A stretch of 15,506 nucleotides of DNA from an uncultured Collinsella sp. Its GTDB lineage: Bacteria > Actinomycetota > Coriobacteriia > Coriobacteriales > Coriobacteriaceae. Both the position numbers and the translations under genes were made by a program. The first letter of the stretch is position 1, and the number at the start of each line of letters is the position of its first letter. Shown here in pieces: positions 1-6,172 of this stretch. Below the pieces are notes generated by a model. It had not been told where the DNA came from, ran no database searches, and worked only from the letters and a program-made list of their open reading frames with translations. The stretch is from positions 1 to 15,506 of the forward strand of contig CATYHY010000020.1 of the NCBI GenBank assembly GCA_958407085.1, in the 5' to 3' direction.

Positions 1-55
1 GAGCACAACCTTGCCAAGGTTGGGGTCGCGGGTTCGAGCCCCGTTGTCCGCTCCA
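1..55 (+). tRNA. tRNA-Gly (GCC), 3' part, cut by window edge
   Basis: These 55 bases are identical to positions 2130-2184, the 3' 55 bases of the complete tRNA-Gly at 2109-2184. They hold the GCC anticodon loop (TTGCCAA), the T arm (GGTTCGAGCC), the acceptor 3' strand TGTCCGC and an encoded CCA. Only the first 21 bases are missing, because the window starts inside the gene. A terminator follows directly, so this copy ends its own transcript. Confidence 0.93.
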
Positions 56-63
56 AACGCAAC

Positions 64-94
64 AGCCCGGCTACCACGGTAGCCGGGCTTTTTT
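64..94 (+). terminator. Rho-independent terminator of the left tRNA-Gly
   Basis: An 11-bp perfect stem (64-74 with 79-89, AGCCCGGCTAC / GTAGCCGGGCT) has a 4-nt loop and runs into six T (89-94). It lies 8 bases after the tRNA CCA end. This is a textbook intrinsic terminator. Confidence 0.93.
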
Positions 95-159
95 GTATCC
101 ATCGCATGGGCTCGAGCCCGAGAGGGGGCGATCGTTTTGGGGCGTGGCTGTGGCGTTGT

Positions 160-190
160 TTGTCGCGAATGTCCGCTTTGGGCGTATCAT
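160..190 (+). promoter_or_regulatory. Candidate promoter of the GH13 gene
   Basis: A -10-like TATCAT (185-190, 5/6 to TATAAT) is preceded by TTGTCG (160-165, 4/6 to TTGACA) with a 19-bp spacer, which is longer than ideal. It lies between the tRNA terminator and the ribosome binding site at 218-224, and would give a leader of about 35 nt. It was found by eye only. Confidence 0.4.
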
Positions 191-233
191 CGTGGGCATC
201 TCGCATAACCTCGTTGCAAGGGAGATACGCCCC

Positions 234-1967
234 ATGGCTACAGAAAAGTCTTCTTCGCGCTCATGGATGTCCGATGCCGCGATCTATCAGATCTACCCGC
301 GCTCGTTTAAGGATTCGACTGGTTCGGGTCTGGGCGATATCGCGGGCATTACCCAGCAGATGGACTATCTTGAGCGGCTGGGTATCGAGGCCATCTGGCT
401 GAGCCCGTTTTACCCATCGCCTCTTGTCGATGGCGGCTATGATGTGGCGGACTACTGCGATGTCGACCCGCGTCTCGGCTCGCTTGACGACTTCGATGAC
501 ATGATCGCTGCGGCTCACGCGCGCGGCATCAAGGTCATCGTCGACATCGTGCCCAACCATTCATCCAACCAGCACCCCTGGTTCAAAGCCGCTCTTGCCG
601 CCGGCCCCGGATCGCCCGAGCGCGCCCGTTATATCTTCCGCGATGGTCGCGGCGAGCATGGCGAGCTGCCTCCCACCAATTGGAATGCCAACTTTGGCGG
701 CCCCGCATGGACGCGTGTTGCGGACGGTCAGTGGTATCTGCACATGTTTACGCCCGAGCAACCGGACTTTGACTGGTCATGCCCCGAGGTTCATGCGCTC
801 TTTTGCGACGTCCTGGCGTTTTGGAGCGATCGAGGCGTCGACGGCTTTCGCATTGATGTGGCGCAGGGTCTCGCCAAGGATCTCGACCGCGATGACCTCG
901 ACCGGTGGCATCTCGCCGAGGGCGATGACATGGTTGACGACGGCACCCATCCGCTGTGGGACCGCAATGAGGTCCACGAGATCTATCGCGAGTGGCGCCG
1001 CGTGTTCGACCGCTATAATCCGGCGCGCAGTGCCGTTGCCGAGGCGTGGGTGCTGCCCGAGCGCCAGTATCTCTATGCGCGTCCCAGCGAGCTTGGCCAG
1101 ACATTCAACTTTGAGTTTGCCAAGGCCACTTGGACCTATGATGACATGCACACTGCAATCGAGAAGGGCTTGAAGGCAGCCGTCGAATCCGATTCCGCCT
1201 CGACCTGGGTACTCTCCAACCACGACGTGCCGCGCGTGGCGACACGCTATGCCCTGCCGCAAATCAAGGCGACGCGCTACCACCAGATTGCGCTCGACTG
1301 GCTCTTACGCGACGGGTCGTCTTATGACGAGGACCGTGAACTCGGCGAGCGCCGCGCGCGGGCGGCCCTTTTGCTTGAACTGGCGCTTCCGGGCTCGGCA
1401 TACGTGTATCAGGGTGAGGAGCTCGGCCTTTTTGAGGTGGCTGACATCCCGTGGGCTGCGCTCGAAGATCCTACTGCGACCAATACGCGCGGACCGAAGC
1501 GTGAGAAGGGGCGCGACGGCTGCCGTGTGCCCCTGCCGTGGGTGGCGGCGGACGATCCCGCGCAGGGCGGATCGTTTGGGTTTTCGCCGGCGGACGCCGA
1601 TGCGGCGCCCCATCTGCCGCAACCTGCATGGTTTTCCGATTACGCTGCCGATAGGGAAGAAGCGGACCCGACATCGATGCTTGCGCTCTATCGTGACGCC
1701 CTCTGGCTTCGGCGCAAGCTGCGCGGCTGCGCCAACGATCTTGCGTGGCTCGATCTTGACGGGCGCACCGGTCTTGCGGATGGTGCCGAGGGCGCCGAGG
1801 GCGGCGTTATCGCCTATCGCCGCGACAACGGCTGGGCGTGTGTGACGAACTTCGGCGCAGCACCCGTGGAGCTGCCGGCGGGCAGGGTCCTGCTCACCTC
1901 ATCACCGCTTGCAGACGGCAGGCTCGCGCAGGACAGCTCTGCCTGGATCATGCTCGGTGAGATGTAG
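234..1967 (+). CDS. Alpha-glucosidase, glycoside hydrolase family 13
   Basis: The product is a 577-residue cytoplasmic GH13 hydrolase that probably releases glucose from short alpha-glucosides such as maltose, isomaltose or their oligomers. The four conserved GH13 regions are visible in order: DIVPNHSS (104-111), GFRIDVAQG with nucleophile D208, EAWV with acid/base E270, and SNHD with D331. QPDFDW matches the region V position. There is no signal peptide. The reading frame is open back to a TTG at 93, but that codon lies in the upstream terminator. ATG 234 has AAGGGAG nine bases upstream and gives a normal N-terminus (SDAAIYQIYPRSF). Val after the nucleophile is found in alpha-1,6-active enzymes but is not decisive, so linkage preference is left open. 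The length fits the oligo-1,6-glucosidase/alpha-glucosidase group. It stands alone, with no transporter or regulator beside it. Confidence 0.92.
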   Translation: MATEKSSSRSWMSDAAIYQIYPRSFKDSTGSGLGDIAGITQQMDYLERLGIEAIWLSPFYPSPLVDGGYDVADYCDVDPRLGSLDDFDDMIAAAHARGIKVIVDIVPNHSSNQHPWFKAALAAGPGSPERARYIFRDGRGEHGELPPTNWNANFGGPAWTRVADGQWYLHMFTPEQPDFDWSCPEVHALFCDVLAFWSDRGVDGFRIDVAQGLAKDLDRDDLDRWHLAEGDDMVDDGTHPLWDRNEVHEIYREWRRVFDRYNPARSAVAEAWVLPERQYLYARPSELGQTFNFEFAKATWTYDDMHTAIEKGLKAAVESDSASTWVLSNHDVPRVATRYALPQIKATRYHQIALDWLLRDGSSYDEDRELGERRARAALLLELALPGSAYVYQGEELGLFEVADIPWAALEDPTATNTRGPKREKGRDGCRVPLPWVAADDPAQGGSFGFSPADADAAPHLPQPAWFSDYAADREEADPTSMLALYRDALWLRRKLRGCANDLAWLDLDGRTGLADGAEGAEGGVIAYRRDNGWACVTNFGAAPVELPAGRVLLTSSPLADGRLAQDSSAWIMLGEM

Positions 1968-2043
1968 GGGTCTCTTGCGGCGAGATTGCGTTTGCCCGCG
2001 CCTTCCGTGGTGGCTGATGTCTTCGCGAGGTTCGCGAGGGCGT

Positions 2044-2096
2044 TGCAAAACTTTTTAAAAAAAGTTCTTGCATAGGATGCGGGCATCACGTAAGAT
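2044..2096 (+). promoter_or_regulatory. Promoter of the tRNA-Gly / tRNA-Val operon with upstream AT-rich dyad
   Basis: The -35 TTGCAT (2068-2073) and -10 TAAGAT (2091-2096) are exactly 17 bp apart, 12 bases before the first tRNA. Upstream is an AT-rich imperfect palindrome (2044-2072), with TGCAA + AACTTTTT mirrored by AAAAAGTT + C + TTGCA. Its right end overlaps the -35. The AT-rich block resembles an UP element, as is common at stable-RNA promoters. The rest of 1968-2043 shows no gene and no clear terminator for the GH13 gene. Confidence 0.65.
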
Positions 2097-2108
2097 TAAT
2101 CCTCGTAA

Positions 2109-2184
2109 GCGGACATGGCTCAGTTGGTAGAGCACAACCTTGCCAAGGTTGGGGTCGCGGGTTCGAGCCCCGTTGTCCGCTCCA
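2109..2184 (+). tRNA. tRNA-Gly (GCC)
   Basis: This is a complete 76-base tRNA. The seven-base-pair acceptor stem GCGGACA/TGTCCGC, the D arm (GGCTCAGTTGGTAGAGC), the anticodon loop TTGCCAA (GCC, glycine), the T arm GGGTTCGAGCCCC and an encoded CCA are all present. Its 3' 55 bases repeat exactly at 1-55. Confidence 0.98.
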
Positions 2185-2187
2185 TTT

Positions 2188-2262
2188 GGGCGTTTAGCTC
2201 AGGGGGAGAGCGCTTCCCTGACACGGAAGAGGTCAGAAGTTCAAATCTTCTAACGCCCACCA
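2188..2262 (+). tRNA. tRNA-Val (GAC)
   Basis: This is a complete 75-base tRNA three bases after tRNA-Gly, so the two share a transcript. The acceptor stem GGGCGTT/AACGCCC pairs perfectly. The anticodon stem CTTCC/GGAAG encloses CTGACAC, giving anticodon GAC (valine). The T loop TTCAAAT and an encoded CCA are present. Confidence 0.97.
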
Positions 2263-2270
2263 AATGTTCG

Positions 2271-2307
2271 CAGCTCAGAGGCTATGTCCTCTGGGCTGTT
2301 TTGTTTT
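2271..2307 (+). terminator. Rho-independent terminator of the tRNA-Gly/Val operon
   Basis: An 11-bp stem (2271-2281 with 2288-2298, one G-U pair) has a 6-nt loop and is followed by TTTTGTTTT. It starts 8 bases after the tRNA-Val CCA. Confidence 0.88.
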
Positions 2308-2601
2308 GCTACCAAGCACGCCGTCAAATATGCCACCAAATATTGATCCAAGGTCCCCGTAGAGGTGCCGGCAGATTGCATACGTTCTGGCCGACCGTGA
2401 CCGCAACATGTTGGTCAAGCATAATCTTTTGGATTCTTTTGGCGTGAGCGGCTTGGTTTTGGTAGGATTTGTCGGCGGCTTGACTAAGGGGGTTTTATAA
2501 CTGCCATGCAGGTAGCCGTGTTGGTAACGTTTTACCGACTTGCCAAGAACCCCTCATAATTAATGCGTCTGCAAAATGACTAATTGCTTTGACCTGCTGA
2601 A
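2308..2601. other. Intergenic stretch without a recognisable gene
   Basis: This is about 290 bases between the tRNA terminator and the NrdR box, more AT-rich than its surroundings. Short open frames occur on both strands, but none has a ribosome binding site or a recognisable product. A small hairpin is visible at 2520-2539 (GTTGGTAA / TTACCGAC, loop CGTT). It is possibly gene debris, but I cannot identify a source. Confidence 0.5.
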
Positions 2602-2617
2602 ACACTATATGTTGTGT
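2602..2617. promoter_or_regulatory. NrdR box upstream of nrdD
   Basis: ACACTATATGTTGTGT is a 16-bp palindrome that fits the known NrdR operator (roughly acaCwAtATaTwGtgt). It ends directly before the -35 of the nrdD promoter, where bound NrdR-ATP/dATP would block RNA polymerase. NrdR usually binds two boxes about three helical turns apart. The best second candidate (2636-2651, over the -10) keeps only an ACA half and the ATATA core, so it is weak. Confidence 0.75.
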
Positions 2618-2647
2618 TTGACCTAAAAAAAGAATACAGGATATAGA
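2618..2647 (+). promoter_or_regulatory. Promoter of nrdD
   Basis: TTGACC (2618-2623, 5/6 to the -35 consensus) and TATAGA (2642-2647) are 18 bp apart, with an A-rich spacer. They are positioned directly after the NrdR box. Transcription would begin near 2654 and give an untranslated leader of about 220 nt. A second -10-like TATGAT at 2661-2666 has no matching -35. Confidence 0.6.
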
Positions 2648-2653
2648 TGCCTC

Positions 2654-2873
2654 TTTGTCGTATGATAGATGGCGGACAGAGAACGAGAACCTTATTCGCC
2701 CCATTTGGATAGATCTTTGAGCCCCTTGATTGGCTGCGAGGATTGTCCGCATGAGGGACTATGGTTATCGAGAACACAGATTGCGCGACGGCGCCGCAAG
2801 ACAGGGGCACGCCCTGCCGGGCATCGTTTGGCTCTGAAGCGCAATGAGACTACGACGCGAAAGAGGCAAGAGG
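2654..2873 (+). other. Long, probably folded 5' leader of nrdD
   Basis: About 220 nt lie between the inferred transcription start and the nrdD ATG. Two 7-bp closing stems can form: GCGGACA 2672-2678 with TGTCCGC 2744-2750, and ATTGCGC 2780-2786 with GCGCAAT 2839-2845. The second encloses CAGGG/CCCTG (2802-2806/2812-2816) and the palindrome CGGCGCCG. The ribosome binding site (2860-2866) lies just outside. I do not recognise a known riboswitch; in particular there is no cobalamin-type core that I can see. An 81-codon frame from 2669 overlapping nrdD lacks a ribosome binding site. Confidence 0.45.
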
Positions 2874-5096
2874 ATGAAGATCATCAAGCGCAGCGGCACC
2901 GAGGTTGTCTTTGACATCGATAAGATCGTCAATGCCATCCGTGCCGCAAACTTGGAGGTCGAGGAGAGCTCTCGTCTTACCGACCGCCAGGTGGTTTACG
3001 CGGCACAAAACGTCGCCGAGGCATGCGAGAACGCGGGCCACACTGTTTCGGTCGAGGAGATTCAGGATTTGGTCGAGGACGAGATCATGCGTCTCGACTG
3101 CTACGAGGTTGCCCGCCACTACATCATCTATCGCTATGTTCAGAGCCTGAAGCGCCAGAAGAACACGACCGATGACAAGATCCTGTCGCTGATCGAGTGC
3201 AACAACGAAGAGGTCAAGCAGGAGAACTCCAACAAGAACCCGACCGTCAATTCCGTTCAGCGCGACTATATGGCCGGCGAGATTTCCAAGGACCTGACCC
3301 AGCGCGTGCTGCTGCCCCAGGAGATCGTGGACGCCCATAATGAGGGCCTGATCCACTTCCATGATTCGGATTACTTTGCTCAGCACATGCACAACTGCGA
3401 CCTGGTGAACCTGGAGGACATGCTCCAGAACGGCACCGTTATCTCGGGCACGCTGATCGAGAAGCCGCACAGCTTCTCGACCGCCTGCAACATCGCGACG
3501 CAGATTATCGCTCAGGTTGCTTCCTCCCAGTACGGCGGCCAGTCGATTTCGCTGACCCATCTTGCCCCGTTCGTCGAGGTGAGCCGTCAAAAGATTCGCG
3601 GCGAGGTCGCCCGCGAGCTCGAGGAGCTCGGCGTTTCCGCATCTCCCGAAAAGGTCCGCGAGGTTGTTGAGGACCGCCTGCGTGACGAGATCCGTCGCGG
3701 CGTTCAGACGATTCAGTATCAGGTCGTGACCCTTATGACCACCAACGGCCAGGCGCCGTTCGTGACGGTCTTTATGTATCTTAACGAGGCCCGTACGCCT
3801 CAGGAGAAGCACGACCTTGCCATGATTGTGGAGGAGACGCTTCGCCAGCGCTACGAGGGCGTTAAGAACGAGGCCGGCGTGTGGATTACCCCGGCATTCC
3901 CCAAGCTTATCTATGTACTCGAGGACGATAACGTTCACGAGAATTCCCCGTACTTCTACCTGACCCAGCTGGCTGCCAAGTGCACCGCCAAGCGCATGGT
4001 GCCCGACTACATCTCCGAGAAGAAGATGCGCGAGCTCAAGCTGTCGAAGGGCGAGAGCGCCGGCAACGGCGATTGCTACACCTGCATGGGTTGCCGCAGT
4101 TTCCTGACGCCCGATCGCTCGGGCAACGGCTTTAACAATGTTGCCAACGCGCTGAACTATGACCCGACCAAGCCTAAGTACTATGGTCGCTTTAACCAGG
4201 GTGTTGTAACCATTAACCTGCCCGATGTCGCGTTGAGCTCGCACCAGGATATGGACAAGTTCTGGAAGATCTTCGATGAGCGCCTTGAGCTGTGCCACCG
4301 GGCCCTGCTGTGCCGCCATGAGCGCCTGATGGGCACGCTTTCGGATGCCGCGCCGATCCTTTGGCAGTACGGCGCCCTGGCGCGCCTTAAGAAGGGTGAG
4401 ACGATCGACAAACTGCTCGTGGGCGGCTATTCCACCATCAGCCTGGGTTACGCCGGTCTGTATGAGTGCGTCAAGTACATGACGGGTCACAGCCACACCG
4501 AGAAGGAGGGCACGCCGTTTGCCATGGCCGTCATGCAGCACATGAACGACAAGTGCGCGGAGTGGAAGGCTGCGAGCGACATCGATTTCTCGCTGTACGG
4601 CACGCCGTTGGAGTCGACGACCTACAAGTTCGCCAAGTGCCTGCAGCGTCGTTTTGGCATTATCCCGGGCGTGACGGACAAGGGCTACATCACTAACAGC
4701 TATCACGTCCACGTGTCCGAGGAGATCGACGCCTTCGATAAGCTTAAGTTTGAGGGCATGTTCCAGCAGCTTTCGCCGGGCGGTGCCATCTCCTACGTCG
4801 AGGTTCCCAACATGCAGGACAACCTCAAGGCTGTCATTCGCGTGATGCAGTACATCTACGACAACATCATGTACGCCGAGCTCAACACCAAGAGCGACTA
4901 CTGCCAGGTGTGCGGCTACGACGGTGAGATCAAGATTGTCGAGGATGACGGCAAGCTGGTGTGGGAGTGCCCTAACTGCGGCAACCGCGATCAGGAGAAG
5001 ATGAATGTTGCCCGTCGCACGTGCGGCTACATCGGTACCCAGTTCTGGAACCAGGGCCGAACCGAGGAGATCCGCGACCGCGTGCTGCATCTCTAA
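2874..5096 (+). CDS. nrdD: Anaerobic (class III) ribonucleoside-triphosphate reductase
   Basis: This glycyl-radical enzyme reduces ribonucleoside triphosphates to deoxynucleotides without oxygen, using formate as reductant in the well-studied homologues. The 740 residues are full length. An ATP-cone (about 1-90, starting MKIIKRSGTEVVFDIDKI) is the allosteric domain. C175 (MHNCDLVNL) and the cluster C401/C404/C407 (CYTCMGC) are in the catalytic domain. A zinc site is formed by C677, C680, C699 and C702, and the radical motif RRTCGY carries G718. ATG 2874 is preferred to the in-frame ATG 2844 because AAAGAGG sits seven bases before it and the ATP-cone begins normally there. The activase nrdG follows after 427 bases. 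The NrdR box upstream suggests repression when dATP is high. Confidence 0.97.
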   Translation: MKIIKRSGTEVVFDIDKIVNAIRAANLEVEESSRLTDRQVVYAAQNVAEACENAGHTVSVEEIQDLVEDEIMRLDCYEVARHYIIYRYVQSLKRQKNTTDDKILSLIECNNEEVKQENSNKNPTVNSVQRDYMAGEISKDLTQRVLLPQEIVDAHNEGLIHFHDSDYFAQHMHNCDLVNLEDMLQNGTVISGTLIEKPHSFSTACNIATQIIAQVASSQYGGQSISLTHLAPFVEVSRQKIRGEVARELEELGVSASPEKVREVVEDRLRDEIRRGVQTIQYQVVTLMTTNGQAPFVTVFMYLNEARTPQEKHDLAMIVEETLRQRYEGVKNEAGVWITPAFPKLIYVLEDDNVHENSPYFYLTQLAAKCTAKRMVPDYISEKKMRELKLSKGESAGNGDCYTCMGCRSFLTPDRSGNGFNNVANALNYDPTKPKYYGRFNQGVVTINLPDVALSSHQDMDKFWKIFDERLELCHRALLCRHERLMGTLSDAAPILWQYGALARLKKGETIDKLLVGGYSTISLGYAGLYECVKYMTGHSHTEKEGTPFAMAVMQHMNDKCAEWKAASDIDFSLYGTPLESTTYKFAKCLQRRFGIIPGVTDKGYITNSYHVHVSEEIDAFDKLKFEGMFQQLSPGGAISYVEVPNMQDNLKAVIRVMQYIYDNIMYAELNTKSDYCQVCGYDGEIKIVEDDGKLVWECPNCGNRDQEKMNVARRTCGYIGTQFWNQGRTEEIRDRVLHL

Positions 5097-5107
5097 TACC
5101 GCTCCGG

Positions 5108-5246
5108 GGCTGAACCGAGAGGGCCGCTTGGGCTTTTGCTCGCTATTTCGGACAGTCCTGCGCAAGACGAAGGCCACATTAAGTGGCCTTCTTTGCGTGC
5201 GGAACTCATATCGAGCAAAAGCCCAAGCGGCCCTCTCGGCTCAGCC
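5108..5246. repeat. 139-bp inverted repeat with 35-bp arms
   Basis: The arms at 5108-5142 and 5212-5246 are complementary at 34 of 35 positions (the one mismatch is A5114/C5240). The 69-bp centre contains a second nested hairpin. The element starts 11 bases after the nrdD stop. Its shape is that of a MITE-like or other dispersed palindromic repeat, but no target-site duplication is visible at the ends. As RNA it would fold into one very long hairpin. Confidence 0.85.
5169..5194 (+). terminator. Possible intrinsic terminator after nrdD, nested in the long inverted repeat
   Basis: A 9-bp perfect stem (GAAGGCCAC 5169-5177 with GTGGCCTTC 5183-5191) has loop ATTAA and only three T after it. CGCAA 5161-5165 can pair with TTGCG 5193-5197 to lengthen the stem. 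The short T run makes termination uncertain. The surrounding 35-bp arms would strengthen the fold. Confidence 0.45.
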
Positions 5247-5310
5247 AAGTTGACGTAGCTGAGATACGGCATGCGGTCTGCTCACTCCTCGAAGTTCTAA
5301 GCGGAAATGA

Positions 5311-5358
5311 GTTGACTTGCAACAACGCTTTGCTTGCGATGGCGGTTGAGCTGCAACA
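5311..5358 (+). repeat. Pair of 14-bp direct repeats upstream of nrdG
   Basis: GTTGACTTGCAACA (5311-5324) and GTTGAGCTGCAACA (5345-5358) match at 12 of 14 positions with starts 34 bp apart. Each is itself a near-palindrome (GTTG...CAAC). They lie upstream of a -10-like TATACT at 5383-5388 and could be a tandem operator, but no regulator is indicated. Confidence 0.35.
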
Positions 5359-5383
5359 GAGTTTTTATTAGACCTCGAACCCT

Positions 5384-5414
5384 ATACTCGATGTTCGCTA
5401 CGTTCATTGAGTAT
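5384..5414. repeat. Hairpin in the nrdG upstream region
   Basis: ATACTCGATG (5384-5393) pairs with CATTGAGTAT (5405-5414) over 10 bp with one G-U, loop 11 nt. Its TATACTC and GAGTAT halves recur in the larger hairpin just downstream, so the two can form alternative pairings. Confidence 0.6.
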
Positions 5415-5423
5415 CGCTCGCGA

Positions 5424-5509
5424 GGGGTCTGGAGTATATCGTCCCGCCCGCAGTTTCGCAGGCCGAAGGCCGAGAATGTCTGAGGACGGGATGATATACT
5501 CCAGACCCC
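5424..5509. repeat. 86-bp inverted repeat (23-bp arms) directly before the nrdG ribosome binding site
   Basis: The arms at 5424-5446 and 5487-5509 pair over 23 positions with a single G-U (5441/5492). The 40-nt loop contains GGCCGAAGGCC, a small hairpin of its own. The 3' arm ends two bases before the nrdG Shine-Dalgarno (5511-5517). No T run follows, so it is not a classical terminator. It may affect translation or stability of nrdG mRNA, or be a dispersed repeat. I did not find a convincing nrdG promoter in the gap. Confidence 0.85.
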
Positions 5510-5523
5510 CAGGAAGGTTACCT

Positions 5524-6105
5524 ATGAACTACGCGAACATTAAGTATTTCGACATTGCTGATGGGGAAGGCGTTCGTACTTCTCTGTTTGTGAGCGGGTG
5601 CCGTCGTGGGTGCAAGAACTGCTTTAACTCTGTTGCGTGGGATTTTGCTGCGGGCGAGCCCTTTGATCGCACCGTCGAGGACAAGATCATCGAGAGTCTC
5701 GACCATCCCTTTATCGATGGCCTGACGATTCTGGGCGGGGAGCCCATGGAACCCGAGAACCAGGCGGGACTCGTTGATTTTATTGAGCGTGTTCGTGCCA
5801 CTTATCCTGTGGGGTCGGGGAAGACCATTTGGTGTTTTACCGGTGACGTGCTCGAGGAACTTATGCCGGGCGGTCGTCACTATACCGAGGCGACGGAGCG
5901 CATTCTCGCCTGCCTCGATATGTTGGTGGACGGTCCGTTCGTTCAGGATCTGTACGATATCTCGTTGCGCTTTAGGGGCTCGAGCAATCAGCGCGTGATT
6001 GATATGAACGCCACGCGTGCCCGTGCCGAGCGTGAGAACATTGCGCTTTGCGACGCCGTGGAGCTTTGGCGGGACGATCCGGTCTATTCGACCCATACTA
6101 TGTAG
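5524..6105 (+). CDS. nrdG: Anaerobic ribonucleotide reductase activating protein
   Basis: This is a radical SAM enzyme that uses S-adenosylmethionine and a [4Fe-4S] cluster to abstract hydrogen from the glycine of NrdD and so start its radical chemistry. The 193 residues are full length for the family. The cluster motif CRRGCKNC gives C26, C30 and C33. GGEP (71-74) is the usual SAM-binding segment. VDGPFV (135-140) near the C-terminal half is also typical of NrdG. ATG 5524 has AGGAAGG six bases upstream. The frame is open further upstream through the inverted repeat, but that part is not protein-like. It pairs functionally with nrdD upstream, although the wide gap with two inverted repeats suggests partly separate control. 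Confidence 0.96.
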   Translation: MNYANIKYFDIADGEGVRTSLFVSGCRRGCKNCFNSVAWDFAAGEPFDRTVEDKIIESLDHPFIDGLTILGGEPMEPENQAGLVDFIERVRATYPVGSGKTIWCFTGDVLEELMPGGRHYTEATERILACLDMLVDGPFVQDLYDISLRFRGSSNQRVIDMNATRARAERENIALCDAVELWRDDPVYSTHTM

Positions 6106-6128
6106 GTGGCAGAGGTTGCGTGCCGGCG

Positions 6129-6137
6129 TGGTACCAT
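6129..6137 (+). promoter_or_regulatory. Possible extended -10 promoter of the fol operon
   Basis: TGgTACCAT (6129-6137) has the TGn extension and a 4/6 match to the -10. No good -35 stands at the right distance. The start would be about 30 bases before folE. A small hairpin TAGCG-CGAA-CGCTA (6137-6150) follows. Confidence 0.3.
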
Positions 6138-6172
6138 AGCGCGAACGCTAAATCGAAAAAAGTGAGGCCCAG

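Noticed and set aside
93..233. Upstream extension of the GH13 gene to a TTG at 93
   Set aside because: The codon lies in the T run of the tRNA terminator and the added residues do not fit the family. ATG 234 has a good ribosome binding site.
2115..2447. 110-codon frame across the two tRNA genes
   Set aside because: It runs through tRNA-Gly, tRNA-Val and their terminator, so it is not protein coding.
2672..2750. tRNA remnant in the nrdD leader (GCGGACA ... TGTCCGC)
   Set aside because: Only the two acceptor-like strands match tRNA-Gly. There is no anticodon arm, T arm or CCA between or after them.
2669..2914. 81-codon frame overlapping the nrdD start, possible leader peptide
   Set aside because: It has no ribosome binding site, an unlikely composition rich in Arg and His, and an out-of-frame overlap with nrdD.
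2850..5177. 775-codon open frame antisense to nrdD
   Set aside because: It mirrors nrdD in the frame kept open by GC-rich codon bias. The protein is a low-complexity mix of Val, Leu, Ala and His with no family features, while nrdD is unmistakable.
5108..5246. Insertion sequence or CRISPR-like element
   Set aside because: There is no transposase frame, no visible target-site duplication and only one inverted pair, so I list it as an inverted repeat of unknown origin.
5183..5371. 62-codon frame from a GTG in the nrdD-nrdG gap
   Set aside because: The start lies in the stem of the nested hairpin, with no ribosome binding site and no recognisable family. The frame mainly reads through the inverted repeat.
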